This document shows positions 42,888 through 52,391 of a stretch of 64,000 nucleotides of DNA, piece by piece. The number at the start of each line of letters is the position of its first letter. Positions within the stretch are counted from its first letter, which is position 1. A program made the translations under genes and the position numbers. The notes beneath the pieces are model-generated. The model searched no databases and was not told where the DNA came from. It was given only the letters and a program-made list of their open reading frames with translations. This DNA comes from Duganella margarita (GTDB lineage Bacteria; Pseudomonadota; Gammaproteobacteria; Burkholderiales; Burkholderiaceae_D): contig NZ_WWCS01000003.1 in the NCBI RefSeq assembly GCF_009857535.1, positions 62,001-126,000 of the forward strand, read 5' to 3'.

Positions 42888-44512
42888 CTGCGGCCGCGCA
42901 CGAGCGCCACGCGCTCGGCGCCGACGGTATTGATGGCGAAGCTGTTGCGGCCGGCGGTCTTGACGCCGTACAAGGCCTGGTCGGCGGCACGCATCAGTTC
43001 CTCCACATCGACGCCGGCGCTGTGGGTGACGGCGATGCCGATGCTGGCTTGCACCACGCGCTGCACGCTGCCCAGCGTAAATGGCGCGTGCATGGCTTCC
43101 AGGATGCGCTTGCCCAGCACGTGCATCTCGGCGGGGCAGGACAGCTGCTCGAACACAATCACGAACTCATCGCCCGCCAGCCGCGCCACGGTGTCGCTGG
43201 CGCGCACCGCCGCCGACAGCCGGCGCGCAAATTCCACCAATACCTGATCGCCGGCGGCGTGGCCCAGCGTGTCGTTGATGTCCTTGAAGTGGTCGACGTC
43301 CAGAATGGCCAAGGCCACCGGCTGGCCGGAGCGGGCCGCGCGCGCCAGCGCCTGCGGCAGGAAGGCATCGAACAGGCGGCGGTTGTTGAGGCCGGTCAGG
43401 ACGTCGGTGGTGGCCAGGTGGTGCAGTTCCTGCTCCGCCTGCTCGCGGCGCTGCGACAGGCCGTAGAAGGCGCGGCTCAGGTCGCCGAACTCGTCGCGCC
43501 GGGCGACGTCGAACACAGTGATATCGGCGCGGCCGGCGCTGATGTCTTCCACATGCTCATGCAGCTTCGCCAGCGGACGCAGCAGCTTCTTGGTGATGGC
43601 CCAGCCGAACAGGCCGGCGCAGGCGGTCAGCACGGCCGCGCCCAGCAGCGCCCGCAGCCGCACGCTTTGCATCGAGGCAAACGCGCTGCGCAGCGGGTAG
43701 GACAGGGCGATGGTCCAGTCCACTTCGCGCAGGTGCTTGTGCACCAGCAGCACCGGCACGCCGTCGTCGAGCAGGCCGTCTTCCCAGCCTTCCGGTGTGC
43801 GCAGCGCGGCGTCCAGCACCGTGCCGGGTGCGTCGTCGCCCTTTTCCAGGATGCGCGTCTTGTCCGGATGGTGCACGGTGACGCCGTTGCCGGCGACGAT
43901 GAACAGGTAGCCGTCGGCGCCCGAACGCAGCGCGTCCAGCTGGGCCGAGAACGACGGCCGCAGTAGGTCGATGGCGCCCAGCACGATGCCGATCAGCTGG
44001 CCATCGGCGTCGCGCAGTGGCTGGGTAATCACCACCACCGGCTGGCCGGACAGCGCGCTCTTGATCGGCTGCGAGACCACGCCTTCCTGCAGCCGCAGCG
44101 TGTCCTGGAAATATTTGCGCTCGGCGATATTGATGCGCCTGGCGTTGCGGTCACGCAGGCTGGCGACCAGGTTGCCGGACAGGTCGAAGGCATTGACGTT
44201 GAAGAAGGTGTCGCGTAGCGTTTCGTGGGCTTCCAGCAGGGACTGGAGGTCGGAGAGCGGCAGGCCGCGGTCGTTGATTTCTTCGCTCAGCGCTTTCAGT
44301 AGCTGGCGCTTGTTTTGCAGGTCGTTGTCGATGAAGGCGGCGGCGCCGGTCAGCAGCGACAGTTCCTGGCGGGCGATGACTTCGCGCAGTTCGGATTCTG
44401 CAATCAGCAGCGAAATGCCGCCGGCGCCGATGCCGGCGAACAGCAGCAGCGCCACGACCAACGCGCTGATCTTGAACTTGAAGCTGAAGAAGAAGCGGGA
44501 AAGCGGCTGCAT
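42884..44512 (-). CDS. Membrane diguanylate cyclase, dCache-HAMP-GGDEF with AGDEF active site
   Basis: A 542-residue protein. A membrane helix (about residues 17-37) leads to a periplasmic Cache sensor (40-270; key parts ISALSG..VVVITQPLRDADGQLIGIVLGAID and GADGYLFIVAGNGVTVHHPD), a second helix (285-303), a HAMP linker and a GGDEF domain from about residue 370. The active-site loop reads LAGDEF, not GGDEF; AGDEF is known from some active cyclases. The inhibitory I-site RASD is intact, five residues before it. It should make cyclic di-GMP in response to an external ligand. The gene overlaps the convergent GH53 gene by 4 bases at the stops. Confidence 0.9.
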   Translation of the reverse strand: MQPLSRFFFSFKFKISALVVALLLFAGIGAGGISLLIAESELREVIARQELSLLTGAAAFIDNDLQNKRQLLKALSEEINDRGLPLSDLQSLLEAHETLRDTFFNVNAFDLSGNLVASLRDRNARRINIAERKYFQDTLRLQEGVVSQPIKSALSGQPVVVITQPLRDADGQLIGIVLGAIDLLRPSFSAQLDALRSGADGYLFIVAGNGVTVHHPDKTRILEKGDDAPGTVLDAALRTPEGWEDGLLDDGVPVLLVHKHLREVDWTIALSYPLRSAFASMQSVRLRALLGAAVLTACAGLFGWAITKKLLRPLAKLHEHVEDISAGRADITVFDVARRDEFGDLSRAFYGLSQRREQAEQELHHLATTDVLTGLNNRRLFDAFLPQALARAARSGQPVALAILDVDHFKDINDTLGHAAGDQVLVEFARRLSAAVRASDTVARLAGDEFVIVFEQLSCPAEMHVLGKRILEAMHAPFTLGSVQRVVQASIGIAVTHSAGVDVEELMRAADQALYGVKTAGRNSFAINTVGAERVALVRGRS

Positions 44513-44733
44513 CGTGGCTCCTGACCTGCACCGCGCAATAGGGAGGCCAGTATAGCCCGGTCACCCCAAAGGCCGCGTTCGGATGACTTTCGAAAATTTC
44601 GATAATAGAGCGGTAACTTTTCCGCTTTTTGATTGGGGGTGGCTACCGCATAATTCATCCCATCAGCGCGGCACACAGCAGGACGCAGCGCTAAACACCA
44701 CATCGAAATTTTTGAATCTTAGGAGAATACATT

Positions 44734-45387
44734 ATGCCAACCGCCATCGCCAAACCAGGTCAAACCCTGCTGAGCCCAAGCAACCACGCCCTGATCCTGA
44801 TCGATCACCAGTCGCAGATGTCGTTTGCCACCAAGTCGATCGACCCGGTCCTGCTGCGCAACAACGTGGCGCTGGTGTCGAAGGCGGCCAAGGAATTCAA
44901 GGTGCCGACCATCCTGACCACGGTGGCGGAAAAATCGTTCTCCGGCCCGATCTTCAACGAAATCAAGGACGTGTTCCCGGACCAAGTGGCGATTGACCGC
45001 ACCACCATGAACACCTGGGAAGACCCGCGCATCGCCGAGCGCGTGAACGCCATCGGCAAGGACAAAATCGTGCTGGCCGGTCTGTGGACCTCGGTCTGCA
45101 TCGTTGGCCCGGCGCTGTCGGCGCTCGACCAGGGCTTTGAAGTCTACGTCATCACCGACGCCAGCGGCGACGTTTCGGACGAAGCGCATGAACGTGCCGT
45201 GGCCCGCATGATCCAGGCTGGCGCCCGTCCGATGACCTCGCTGCAATACCTGCTGGAACTGCAACGCGACTGGGCCCGTGGCGAGACCTACAACGAAACC
45301 GTCGCCACCTCGATCGCCCACGGCGGCGGCTACGGCCTGGGCCTGATCTACGCCAAGACCATGTTCAACGCGGCTGAAGGTCACTGA
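44734..45387 (+). CDS. YcaC-like isochorismatase-family hydrolase
   Basis: A 217-residue cysteine hydrolase. The catalytic triad is visible: Asp in LILIDHQSQM, Lys in the VAEKSFSGP region, and the nucleophilic Cys in GLWTSVCIVGPALSAL. The ends of the protein, EVYVITDASGDVSDEAHERAV and LQRDWARGETYNETV then HGGGYGLG, closely match E. coli YcaC, an octameric hydrolase of unknown substrate. A good ribosome site (TAGGAG) precedes the ATG. The 221-base gap before it has A/T-rich stretches and hairpins but no clear element. Confidence 0.9.
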   Translation: MPTAIAKPGQTLLSPSNHALILIDHQSQMSFATKSIDPVLLRNNVALVSKAAKEFKVPTILTTVAEKSFSGPIFNEIKDVFPDQVAIDRTTMNTWEDPRIAERVNAIGKDKIVLAGLWTSVCIVGPALSALDQGFEVYVITDASGDVSDEAHERAVARMIQAGARPMTSLQYLLELQRDWARGETYNETVATSIAHGGGYGLGLIYAKTMFNAAEGH

Positions 45388-45487
45388 TCGCGGCCCGCCG
45401 GGCGCCCGCCGGCAGCGCCCCTGCCCACCCCACTTTATTGTAAAATTGCAACTTAAAATGCAACGATACGAATAAGGTGGGGTTGGC

Positions 45488-47038
45488 ATGCTGCGCTTGA
45501 CACTGGAATATACGCCATCGATACGCTTCAAACTGATGCTGCTGGTGCTGGCCTGCATCCTGCCCGCAGCCTTGCTGGCGGCGCTGCTGATTGACTACGA
45601 TTACCAGCTCACCTACGACAACTTCACCCGCAGCGCCATGGCCACCGCGCGCGCCAACGCCATGGAAGTCGACAAGGAACTGGCCATCGTCGAGTCGGCG
45701 CTGGTCGGCCTGTCCACCTCGCCCGATTTGCGGCTGGGCGATCTGCAGGCGTTCGACGCGCAGGCGCGCCAGCTGGGTGCGCGCCAGAATATGTTCAATG
45801 TGGTGCTGGAAGATGCTTCCGGCCAGCAGCTGATGAATACCTTCCGTCCGTATGGCGTGCCGCTGCCGCGTGAGCCAGACTCGGCCTCGCTGAAGTTCAT
45901 GCGCGAGCGCGACGCCACGTTTATCTCCAGCCTGTTCGTCGGCCCGGTGGCGCAGCGGCCGATGGTGGCGCTGGGCATTCCGCTGCGCTCGCGCGAAGGG
46001 ATTTGGTGCGCGCTGACGGCCAGCATTGCGGTTGAGCGCTTCGGCGGCATCCTGCGCCAGCAGCATTATCCGGAACACTGGATCACCAGCATCATCGACC
46101 GTGGCGGCCGCATCGTGGCGCGCACGGCGGACATGCAGCGCTTCGTCGGCACGCAGGCGCTGCCGCAGGTGCGCGAACGCATGCACCAGCAGGCCGAGGG
46201 CGCGTTTGAAACCCGGACCTTGGATGGCACGCCGATCCTGGCGGTGATGTCGCGCGCCGTCAACTCGGGGTGGACGGTGGCGATCGGCATTCCGCTGGAA
46301 AATCTCAAGAGCGAGATGCGCCGCAAGCTGTGGTCGCTGGTGCTGGCTACCATCGGCCTGCTGGGCGCCGGCCTGCTGATCGCGTGGCGCATCGGCACCC
46401 GCATCCGCCGCGCCATGCATGACCTGATCGCGCCGGCGCTGGCGCTGGGCGCCGGCGAGCAGCTGGCGCCGGTCTCCTACGGCGTGAGTGAAGCGGACGA
46501 GGTCGGCGATGCGCTGGTCAAGGCTTCGGCCATGTTGTTGCGGGCCCAGCATCAGGCCAACCACGACGTGCTGACCGGCATCGCCAACCGTGCCATGTTT
46601 CACGAGGTGCTGGCGCGCCAGCTGGCGATCTGCCAGCGCAGCCACGGCAAGCTGGCGGTGCTGTACCTCGACCTCGATCACTTCAAGGCCATCAATGACA
46701 CCCACGGCCATGCGGCCGGCGACCAGTTGCTGATCGAGGCCTCGGTGCGGCTGCGCTCGCAGTTGCGCAAGGCCGACCTGGCGGCGCGCCTTGGCGGTGA
46801 TGAATTTGCGGTGATGCTGGCCGATGTCGGCGCAGCCGAGACCGCGCACGTGGTCGACAAGCTCACTGCGCTGATGGCGCAGCCATACCAGATCGACGGC
46901 CTGACGCTGACCGCCGCCGCCAGCATCGGCGTGGCGCTGTATCCGGCCGCCGGCGAAAGCCTGGCGGTGCTGCTGGCAGCGGCCGACCAGGCCATGTACC
47001 AGGCCAAGGCGGCGCGCCGGCTCGGCCCTAGGGGATAG
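45488..47038 (+). CDS. Membrane diguanylate cyclase, Cache-GGDEF
   Basis: A 516-residue protein. One helix (about residues 16-38), a periplasmic Cache-type sensor (40-270), a second helix (285-305) and a GGDEF domain from about 350. The active site is canonical, ARLGGDEFAVML, with an intact inhibitory RKAD I-site five residues before it, and NHDVLTGIANRAMFH and YLDLDHFKAINDTHGHAAGD are typical. It is expected to synthesise cyclic di-GMP. It sits 100 bases after the YcaC-like gene and 190 bases before a chemotaxis receptor, so the region may link signalling of attachment and motility. Confidence 0.93.
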   Translation: MLRLTLEYTPSIRFKLMLLVLACILPAALLAALLIDYDYQLTYDNFTRSAMATARANAMEVDKELAIVESALVGLSTSPDLRLGDLQAFDAQARQLGARQNMFNVVLEDASGQQLMNTFRPYGVPLPREPDSASLKFMRERDATFISSLFVGPVAQRPMVALGIPLRSREGIWCALTASIAVERFGGILRQQHYPEHWITSIIDRGGRIVARTADMQRFVGTQALPQVRERMHQQAEGAFETRTLDGTPILAVMSRAVNSGWTVAIGIPLENLKSEMRRKLWSLVLATIGLLGAGLLIAWRIGTRIRRAMHDLIAPALALGAGEQLAPVSYGVSEADEVGDALVKASAMLLRAQHQANHDVLTGIANRAMFHEVLARQLAICQRSHGKLAVLYLDLDHFKAINDTHGHAAGDQLLIEASVRLRSQLRKADLAARLGGDEFAVMLADVGAAETAHVVDKLTALMAQPYQIDGLTLTAAASIGVALYPAAGESLAVLLAAADQAMYQAKAARRLGPRG

Positions 47039-47228
47039 CCATGGATACCACTTGTTATATAGAAAGTATTCCGCTAAGCTGATCACACTCTATTCTCCGC
47101 CGCCATGCCACCCCCGCCGGGCGTGCGTCATTATTTATTACGGCCCCATCCCCGCCGTGTCCGAATTCTTAGCGATCTCAATGCCCTCATAGGGCAGCTA
47201 TCGATTTTCTTTCGATTGGAAAAATATT

Positions 47229-48977
47229 ATGTTTGCTAACCTGACTATTCGTACCCGGCTGATCGGCACCATGACGTTGCTCGGGCTTCTCATCATTTTC
47301 ATCGGCGTGCGGGGCATTATGGCGTTGCATACTTCCAACAACGTGTTGAAAGATGTCAACAGCAATGCCATGGTGTCGATGAAGGCCATTTACGAGGCGC
47401 AGATCCAGATCGACCGCGCGCGCCTGTCGCTGGACCGGGTCGCCCTGGCGCCGGACGCGGCCAATGTGCCGGAGACGCTGAAACGCACCCAGGACTTCAT
47501 CGACAACAGCGACAAGCTGTGGAAGACCTACTATTCGCTGCCGTTCGGCGAGGGCGAGAAGGCCCTGGCCGACCAGGTGGCGGCGCAGCGCGAGGCGCTG
47601 ATCAAGGATGGCCTGCGGGTGGCGATCAAGGCCATCACCGAGAAGAACAAACCCGAGATCGACCGCCTGATGCTGAGCGAGGTCACCCGCCTGTTCCGCC
47701 TGTACACCGACAGTTCGGAAAAGCTCACTACCTATCAGCTGAAGTCGACCACCGAGCAGTACGAGGCCAGCCAGGCCGACTATCAGCGCAACCTGACGCT
47801 GGCGATCGCCGCCATCGTGATCGGCATCGCGCTGGCGGCGTTCTCCGGCTTGCTGTTGCTGCGTGCGGTGATGGGGCCGCTGAACCAGGCGCTGACCCTG
47901 TTCCATGCGATGGCCGACGGCAATCTGTCGAACCGCATCGAGCATGGCCGCAAGGATGAGATGGGGGCGATGATGGAAGGCCTGGGCGCGATGCAGGAGC
48001 GGCTGGCCGACACCGTGCGCAGCGTGCGCGAAGGCAGCGATGCGATCGCCACCGCATCCAGCGAAATCGCCGCCGGCAATCTCGACCTGTCGCGCCGCAC
48101 CGAGCAGCAGGCCGCCAGCCTGGAAGAAACCGCTTCGTCGCTGGAAGAACTGACCTCGACCGTGCGGCAGAATTCCGACAACGCCCGTCAGGCCAATACG
48201 CTGGCGGCGTCGGCGTCGGACATCGCCGTCAAGGGTGGCGAGCTGGTCAGCCGCGTGATCGGCACCATGGGCTCGATTACCGAATCGTCCGACAAGATCG
48301 CCGACATCATCGGCGTGATCGACGGCATCGCCTTCCAGACCAACATCCTGGCGCTGAACGCGGCCGTGGAAGCGGCCCGCGCCGGTGAGCAGGGCCGCGG
48401 CTTCGCGGTGGTCGCCACCGAGGTGCGCAACCTGGCGCAGCGCTCGGCCGCCGCCGCCAAGGACATCAAGGCGCTGATTACCGATTCGGTGGAGAAGGTC
48501 GGCAGCGGCAGCGCGCTGGTCAACGAGGCCGGCACCACGATGGAAGAGATCGTCACCAGCGTCAAGCGCGTGACCGACATCATCAGCGAGATCAGCTCGG
48601 CCGGCCGCGAACAGGAAATCGGCATCGAACAGATCAACACGGCGGTGGCCGAGATGGATACCGTGACGCAGCAGAATGCGGCGCTGGTGGAAGAAGCGGC
48701 AGCGGCATCGCAGGCGATGCAGGAACAGGCCGTCAAGCTGGCCGAGATGGTAGCGGTGTTCCAGGTGGAAGGCGGCAATATCGCAGCGCGCAAGACCTCC
48801 ACCGCCCGGCCGGCGGCCCGCACCGCAGCGGTGGCCCCGGCTGCGGCGCCACGCAAGCCGGCGCTGAAGCTGGCGCCCAAGCCGGCATCCAAACCTGCGG
48901 CCAAGCCGGCCGCGCCGGCCTCGTCGGCGCCGCGCAAGGCACCGGTCGATAACAGCCAGGAGTGGGAAGAGTTCTAA
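47229..48977 (+). CDS. Methyl-accepting chemotaxis protein
   Basis: A 582-residue receptor: helix at 10-30, periplasmic four-helix-bundle sensor (35-185; [37 protein letters not shown] start), helix at 190-212, HAMP, and a signalling domain whose tip [28 protein letters not shown] is highly conserved. The last residues, EWEEF, are a pentapeptide tether for CheR/CheB as in Tar. Before it is a Pro/Ala/Lys-rich flexible linker. It has the 4HB_MCP domain type common in betaproteobacteria for amino or organic acids. No che genes are nearby. A hairpin GCCC-TCATA-GGGC lies just upstream. Confidence 0.95.
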   Translation: MFANLTIRTRLIGTMTLLGLLIIFIGVRGIMALHTSNNVLKDVNSNAMVSMKAIYEAQIQIDRARLSLDRVALAPDAANVPETLKRTQDFIDNSDKLWKTYYSLPFGEGEKALADQVAAQREALIKDGLRVAIKAITEKNKPEIDRLMLSEVTRLFRLYTDSSEKLTTYQLKSTTEQYEASQADYQRNLTLAIAAIVIGIALAAFSGLLLLRAVMGPLNQALTLFHAMADGNLSNRIEHGRKDEMGAMMEGLGAMQERLADTVRSVREGSDAIATASSEIAAGNLDLSRRTEQQAASLEETASSLEELTSTVRQNSDNARQANTLAASASDIAVKGGELVSRVIGTMGSITESSDKIADIIGVIDGIAFQTNILALNAAVEAARAGEQGRGFAVVATEVRNLAQRSAAAAKDIKALITDSVEKVGSGSALVNEAGTTMEEIVTSVKRVTDIISEISSAGREQEIGIEQINTAVAEMDTVTQQNAALVEEAAAASQAMQEQAVKLAEMVAVFQVEGGNIAARKTSTARPAARTAAVAPAAAPRKPALKLAPKPASKPAAKPAAPASSAPRKAPVDNSQEWEEF

Positions 48978-48987
48978 ACGAAATAAA

Positions 48988-49155
48988 GGGGCCGCATGCG
49001 GTAATGCCGTCCAGTTAAGCTGACATTTCACACTGTCATTCCCGCGGAAGCGGGAATCCATAGGACGACTGCCGGGCAAACGCGGCATGGGTTCCCGCTT
49101 GCGCGGGAACGACGTTGCTTAACTGAACGGCATTGGGCCGCATGCGGCCCCTTTT
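48988..49155 (+). terminator. Terminator palindrome split by a MITE-like insertion (MCP side)
   Basis: GGGGCCGCATGCGG (48988-49001) and GGGCCGCATGCGGCCCC followed by TTTT (49135-49155) are the two flanks of the element at 49002-49134. Without the element the sequence would be a single 20-bp palindrome flanked by AAA and TTTT. The right-hand copy keeps a complete GC-rich hairpin with four T and can still end the MCP transcript. Confidence 0.65.
49002..49134. mobile_element. 133-bp MITE-like element with 18-bp terminal inverted repeats enclosing a REP pair
   Basis: The left end AATGCCGTCCAGTTAAGC (49003-49020) and the right end (49117-49134, reverse complement AATGCCGTTCAGTTAAGC) match at 17 of 18 positions. 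The interior holds two facing REP-type palindromes (49035-49061 and 49087-49114). A 13-base direct repeat GGGCCGCATGCGG flanks the element (48989-49001 and 49135-49147), as expected of a target duplication, though the sequence is itself palindromic. No transposase is encoded, so it would be mobilised in trans. Confidence 0.55.
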
Positions 49156-49171
49156 GCTATGCAGCGAGTGC

Positions 49172-49657
49172 TTATTCTTCCAGCAGGCTGCGCAGCATCC
49201 ACGCGGTTTTCTCGTGCACGTCCAGACGCTGCGTCAGCAGGTCGGCGGTCGGCTGGTCGTCGCACTCGTCAACCACCGGCAGCAGCTTGCGCGCGGTGCG
49301 GGCGGTGGCTTCCTGCGCTTCGACCAGGTGACGCACCATGTCCAGCGCCACCGGCACGCCGTCGACTTCCTTGATGGTGGCCAGCTTGGCGAACTGGGCG
49401 TAGGTGCCCGGCGCCGGATAGCCCAGCGCGCGGATGCGCTCGGCGATCTGGTCCAGCGCCGCCCATTGTTCGGTGTACTGCGTCATGAACATCTGGTGCA
49501 GCGAGTTGAACATCGGACCCTTGACGTTCCAGTGGAAGTTGTGGGTCATCAGGTACAGCGTGTAGCTGTCGGCCAGCAGGCCGGACAGGCCAGCCGCGAT
49601 TTTCGCGCGGCTTTTATCGGACAGGCCGATATCGATCTTCATTGCTTTCGCCATCAT
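49172..49657 (-). CDS. dps: Dps-family ferritin-like DNA-binding/iron storage protein
   Basis: A 161-residue four-helix-bundle protein. Ferroxidase-site residues are in [22 protein letters not shown] (His and Asp/Glu positions) and [20 protein letters not shown]. The N-terminus ([19 protein letters not shown]) carries Lys and Arg suited to DNA contact. Dps dodecamers oxidise iron with peroxide and protect DNA in starvation. Two adjacent ATG codons (49657 and 49654) lie 4 and 7 bases after GGAG; the second is as likely. No OxyR-type operator is obvious. Confidence 0.92.
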   Translation of the reverse strand: MMAKAMKIDIGLSDKSRAKIAAGLSGLLADSYTLYLMTHNFHWNVKGPMFNSLHQMFMTQYTEQWAALDQIAERIRALGYPAPGTYAQFAKLATIKEVDGVPVALDMVRHLVEAQEATARTARKLLPVVDECDDQPTADLLTQRLDVHEKTAWMLRSLLEE

Positions 49658-49739
49658 GGAGCTCCTTGAGTAGTCTTTGACTCAGCCATTGTAGCGCCAT
49701 GACGGCGATCTTGCCTGCCCCGCTTGCCATAGCCGCCCC

Positions 49740-49818
49740 GTCGTTCCCGCACAGGCGGGAACCCATGCACCGCGGTCCTGCTTGCGTGGCATGGATTCCC
49801 GCCTGCGCGGGAATGACG
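49740..49818. repeat. REP-like inverted pair next to the RND operon
   Basis: Facing palindromes CGTCGTTCCCGCACAGGCGG (49740 on) and ATGGATTCCCGCCTGCGCGG then GAATGACG (to 49818), separated by about 25 bases. It directly abuts the TAA of the outer-membrane factor gene and matches the pairs at 23695-23773 and inside the element at 49002-49134. Confidence 0.85.
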
Positions 49819-51240
49819 TTAGCCGGCGGTCCAGCCGCCGCCGATGGCCTTGACCAGCTGCACGCCGGCCTGGCGGTAGCGGGTGGTCAGGTCCAGCTCG
49901 CTGCGCGCCGATTGCAGGTAGGCGGTCTGCGCCGTCACCACCTCCAGATAGCTGGCCGCACCTTCGTCGTAACGCTTCTTGGCCAGGTCCAGCGCGCGTT
50001 GGGCGGCCGCTGCCGCCAGGTGGTCGGACTTGGACGCCTCCTCATAGTTGGTCAGCAGCGACAGCTGGTCTTCGACCTGCTGGAAGGCGGTCAGCACCAC
50101 CGCGCGGTAGCGCGCGCCGGCTTCATCCAGCTGCGCTTCGGCGTTGGCGATCTGCGCCTTGCGGCGGCCGCCGTCCAGCAGGCTGACGGCCAGCGTCGGA
50201 CCGACCGCCCAGAACAGGTTGGAGGCCTGGGCAAAGCGGCCGAAGTCGCTCGACTGGAAACCACCGGACGCGTTCAGCGTCAGCGACGGGAACAGCGCGG
50301 TGCGCGCCACGCCGACCTGGTCGCTGGCGGCAGCCACGCGCAGCGCGGCGGCGGCGATGTCGGGACGGCGTTGCAGCAACTGCGACGGCAGGCCGACCGG
50401 CAGCGCCGGCGTCACGAAGCTGACGTCGCTTTGCGCCAGCGTGAAGCTGGCGGCGTTGGCGCCGACCAGCGCGGCAATCGCGTGTTCCTGCACATTGCGC
50501 TGGGCCTGGCGCTGGCGCAGCAGCGAGCGGGTCGACTCCAGCTGGGTCTCGGCGCGCGCCAGGTCCAGGCCGGAGGCGCTGCCGCCTTCATGGCGGCGGT
50601 TGATCAGGTCGGCCTGGCGCTTGTAGGCCACTTCGGTCTCGCGCAACAGCTTGAGGTCGGCATCGGCGCCGCGCAGGGCCAGCAGCGTGTCGGCCAGCTG
50701 GATCTGCAGCGACAGGCGGGCCGCCGCCAGGTCGGCATTGGCGGCGCGTTCCTGCGCCACGCCGGCGCGGACCTGCTTGCTGATGCGGCCCCACAGGTCG
50801 ACTTCGTAGCCGAGGTCGAATTGCAGCGTGCCGCTGTTATATTCGGCCGGCGAGGTGGCGCCGCGCAGCGGCTTGAGGTCGGACTGGCGGTCGCGCTGGC
50901 CGTTGAGCGAGGCGCCCAGGGTCGGCGATTGCGCCGCCCGCAGCGTGCTGGTGGCGGCCTGCGCCTGCTGGTAGCGCGCCAGCGCGCTGGCCAGGTCGGG
51001 GCTGTTATCGAGCAGCTGCTGCTGCAGCTGGTCGAGCTGGGGGTCGCCGTACATTTTCCACCAGTCGGCGGGCAGTTGCGGCGCCTTGGCGTTGGCGTCG
51101 GCCCAGCCGGGCGGCAGGTCGCGGAAGGCGTCGGCCAGCGGCACTGCCGGCGGCGCCTGGACCGGGGCGTCGGCGCAGGCGCTCAGGGCCAGCGCCAGCG
51201 TCACGGCCAAAGCGAGGGGAGCGGGATTGAAGATCTTCAC
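49819..51240 (-). CDS. RND efflux outer-membrane factor (NodT/OprM-like lipoprotein)
   Basis: A 473-residue outer-membrane channel of the TolC superfamily. The lipobox LSACADAP near residue 22 marks it as a lipoprotein. The duplicated helical barrel halves begin LQQQLLDNSPDLASALARYQQAQA and ALVGANAASF to IAAAALRVAAASDQV, with PSQLLQRRPDI the usual NodT signature. It forms the exit duct for the RND pump. GTG 51240 overlaps the TGA of the membrane-fusion gene by four bases (GTGA), so translation is coupled. It is the third gene of the operon. Confidence 0.92.
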   Translation of the reverse strand: MKIFNPAPLALAVTLALALSACADAPVQAPPAVPLADAFRDLPPGWADANAKAPQLPADWWKMYGDPQLDQLQQQLLDNSPDLASALARYQQAQAATSTLRAAQSPTLGASLNGQRDRQSDLKPLRGATSPAEYNSGTLQFDLGYEVDLWGRISKQVRAGVAQERAANADLAAARLSLQIQLADTLLALRGADADLKLLRETEVAYKRQADLINRRHEGGSASGLDLARAETQLESTRSLLRQRQAQRNVQEHAIAALVGANAASFTLAQSDVSFVTPALPVGLPSQLLQRRPDIAAAALRVAAASDQVGVARTALFPSLTLNASGGFQSSDFGRFAQASNLFWAVGPTLAVSLLDGGRRKAQIANAEAQLDEAGARYRAVVLTAFQQVEDQLSLLTNYEEASKSDHLAAAAAQRALDLAKKRYDEGAASYLEVVTAQTAYLQSARSELDLTTRYRQAGVQLVKAIGGGWTAG

Positions 51241-52391
51241 GGCTTGGCCTTGGCATTGGTGGTGGCGGCGGCAACGCGGACCACATCGCCGGTAGCGACG
51301 CCGTCCGGCGGATTGGCGATCACCTGGTCGTTGCTATCGAGGCCGGAGGCGATTTCCAACACATTGCCGAGGTCGCGGCCGACGGTGATGGTTTTCACCA
51401 CCACGTGGTTATCCTTGCCCAGCGTCGCCACCTGGGTGCCGGCCTTGTTGAAGATCAGCGCGCTTGGCGGGATGCTCAGCGCGTTGCTGGTCAGCGGCGC
51501 GTCGAAGTGCAGCGAAGCGTAACCGCCCGGCAGCAGGTCATGGCTGTCGTTCTGCACACTCAGCTGCACCAGCATCGCGCCGGAGCTGACATTGATCGAT
51601 TGCGACAGCGACTGCACGGTGGCGACGAAGGTCTTGCCCGGACGTTCCGGCACGGTCAGCTCGGCCTTGTCGCCGACCTTGATGGCGGCGATCTGGCGCT
51701 GCGGCACGTTGACGTAGACGCGCAGGCGGCTGATGTCGGACACCACGAACAGTTCGGTGCCCGGCGCGCCGCCGACGCTGATCAGCGCGCCGACATCGGT
51801 GTTGCGGGTGGTGACCACGCCGTCGAACGGCGCCACCAGGCGGGTGTAGCGCTGCAGCGACTGCACGCGGTCGACGTTGGCCTGCATGGCGCTGACGGCG
51901 GCCTGCTTGGCGGCCAGGTCGCCGGCTTTTTCGTCGGCTTCCTGGCGCGACACGGCGTCCGCCGTCAGCAGGCCCTGCCAGCGCTTGGCGGTGCTGGCCG
52001 CCAGCGTCAGGTTGCTGCGCGCGCTGGCCAGTTCGGCCTTGGCCTGCAGCAGTTGCTGGTCGAGGTCGGGCGTTTCGATATCGGCCAGCTGCTGGCCCGC
52101 CTTGACCGGCGCGCCGATGTCGACGCTCCAGCTTTTCAGGTAGCCGCTGACGCGGGCATAGATCGGCGCGCGTTGCCACGCTTCGATGCGGGCCGGCAGT
52201 TCCAGCGGCGCTCCGGTGATCGGTTTGACGGCCAGCACGCTGACCATCGGCACCAGCGGCGCGCTGGCTTCGTTGACTTGTTCGGCGACCGAACGGCGGC
52301 TGATCACGCCGGCCGCCACCAGGGCGACGGCGAGCACGATCAGACCCACGGCCAGCGGCTTGTGCCCCATACGGGTTGGTTTAGTTTGCAT
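51237..52391 (-). CDS. RND efflux periplasmic adaptor (membrane-fusion protein)
   Basis: A 384-residue adaptor that connects the pump with the outer-membrane duct. A single N-terminal membrane anchor (LAVGLIVLAVALVAAGVIS) is followed by a lipoyl/barrel-sandwich domain (ARVSGYLKSWSVDIGAPVKAGQQLADIETP), an alpha-hairpin, a beta-barrel (VVTTRNTDVGALISVGG) and a membrane-proximal domain. Start ATG 52391 overlaps the end of the permease gene by 11 bases. Order permease - adaptor - outer-membrane factor is standard. No TetR or MarR regulator gene is adjacent. Confidence 0.92.
   Translation of the reverse strand: MQTKPTRMGHKPLAVGLIVLAVALVAAGVISRRSVAEQVNEASAPLVPMVSVLAVKPITGAPLELPARIEAWQRAPIYARVSGYLKSWSVDIGAPVKAGQQLADIETPDLDQQLLQAKAELASARSNLTLAASTAKRWQGLLTADAVSRQEADEKAGDLAAKQAAVSAMQANVDRVQSLQRYTRLVAPFDGVVTTRNTDVGALISVGGAPGTELFVVSDISRLRVYVNVPQRQIAAIKVGDKAELTVPERPGKTFVATVQSLSQSINVSSGAMLVQLSVQNDSHDLLPGGYASLHFDAPLTSNALSIPPSALIFNKAGTQVATLGKDNHVVVKTITVGRDLGNVLEIASGLDSNDQVIANPPDGVATGDVVRVAAATTNAKAKP

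Noticed and set aside
47039..47228. Sigma-28 promoter for the chemotaxis receptor
   Set aside because: No match to TAAA-N15-GCCGATAA was found in the gap; only two small hairpins are present.
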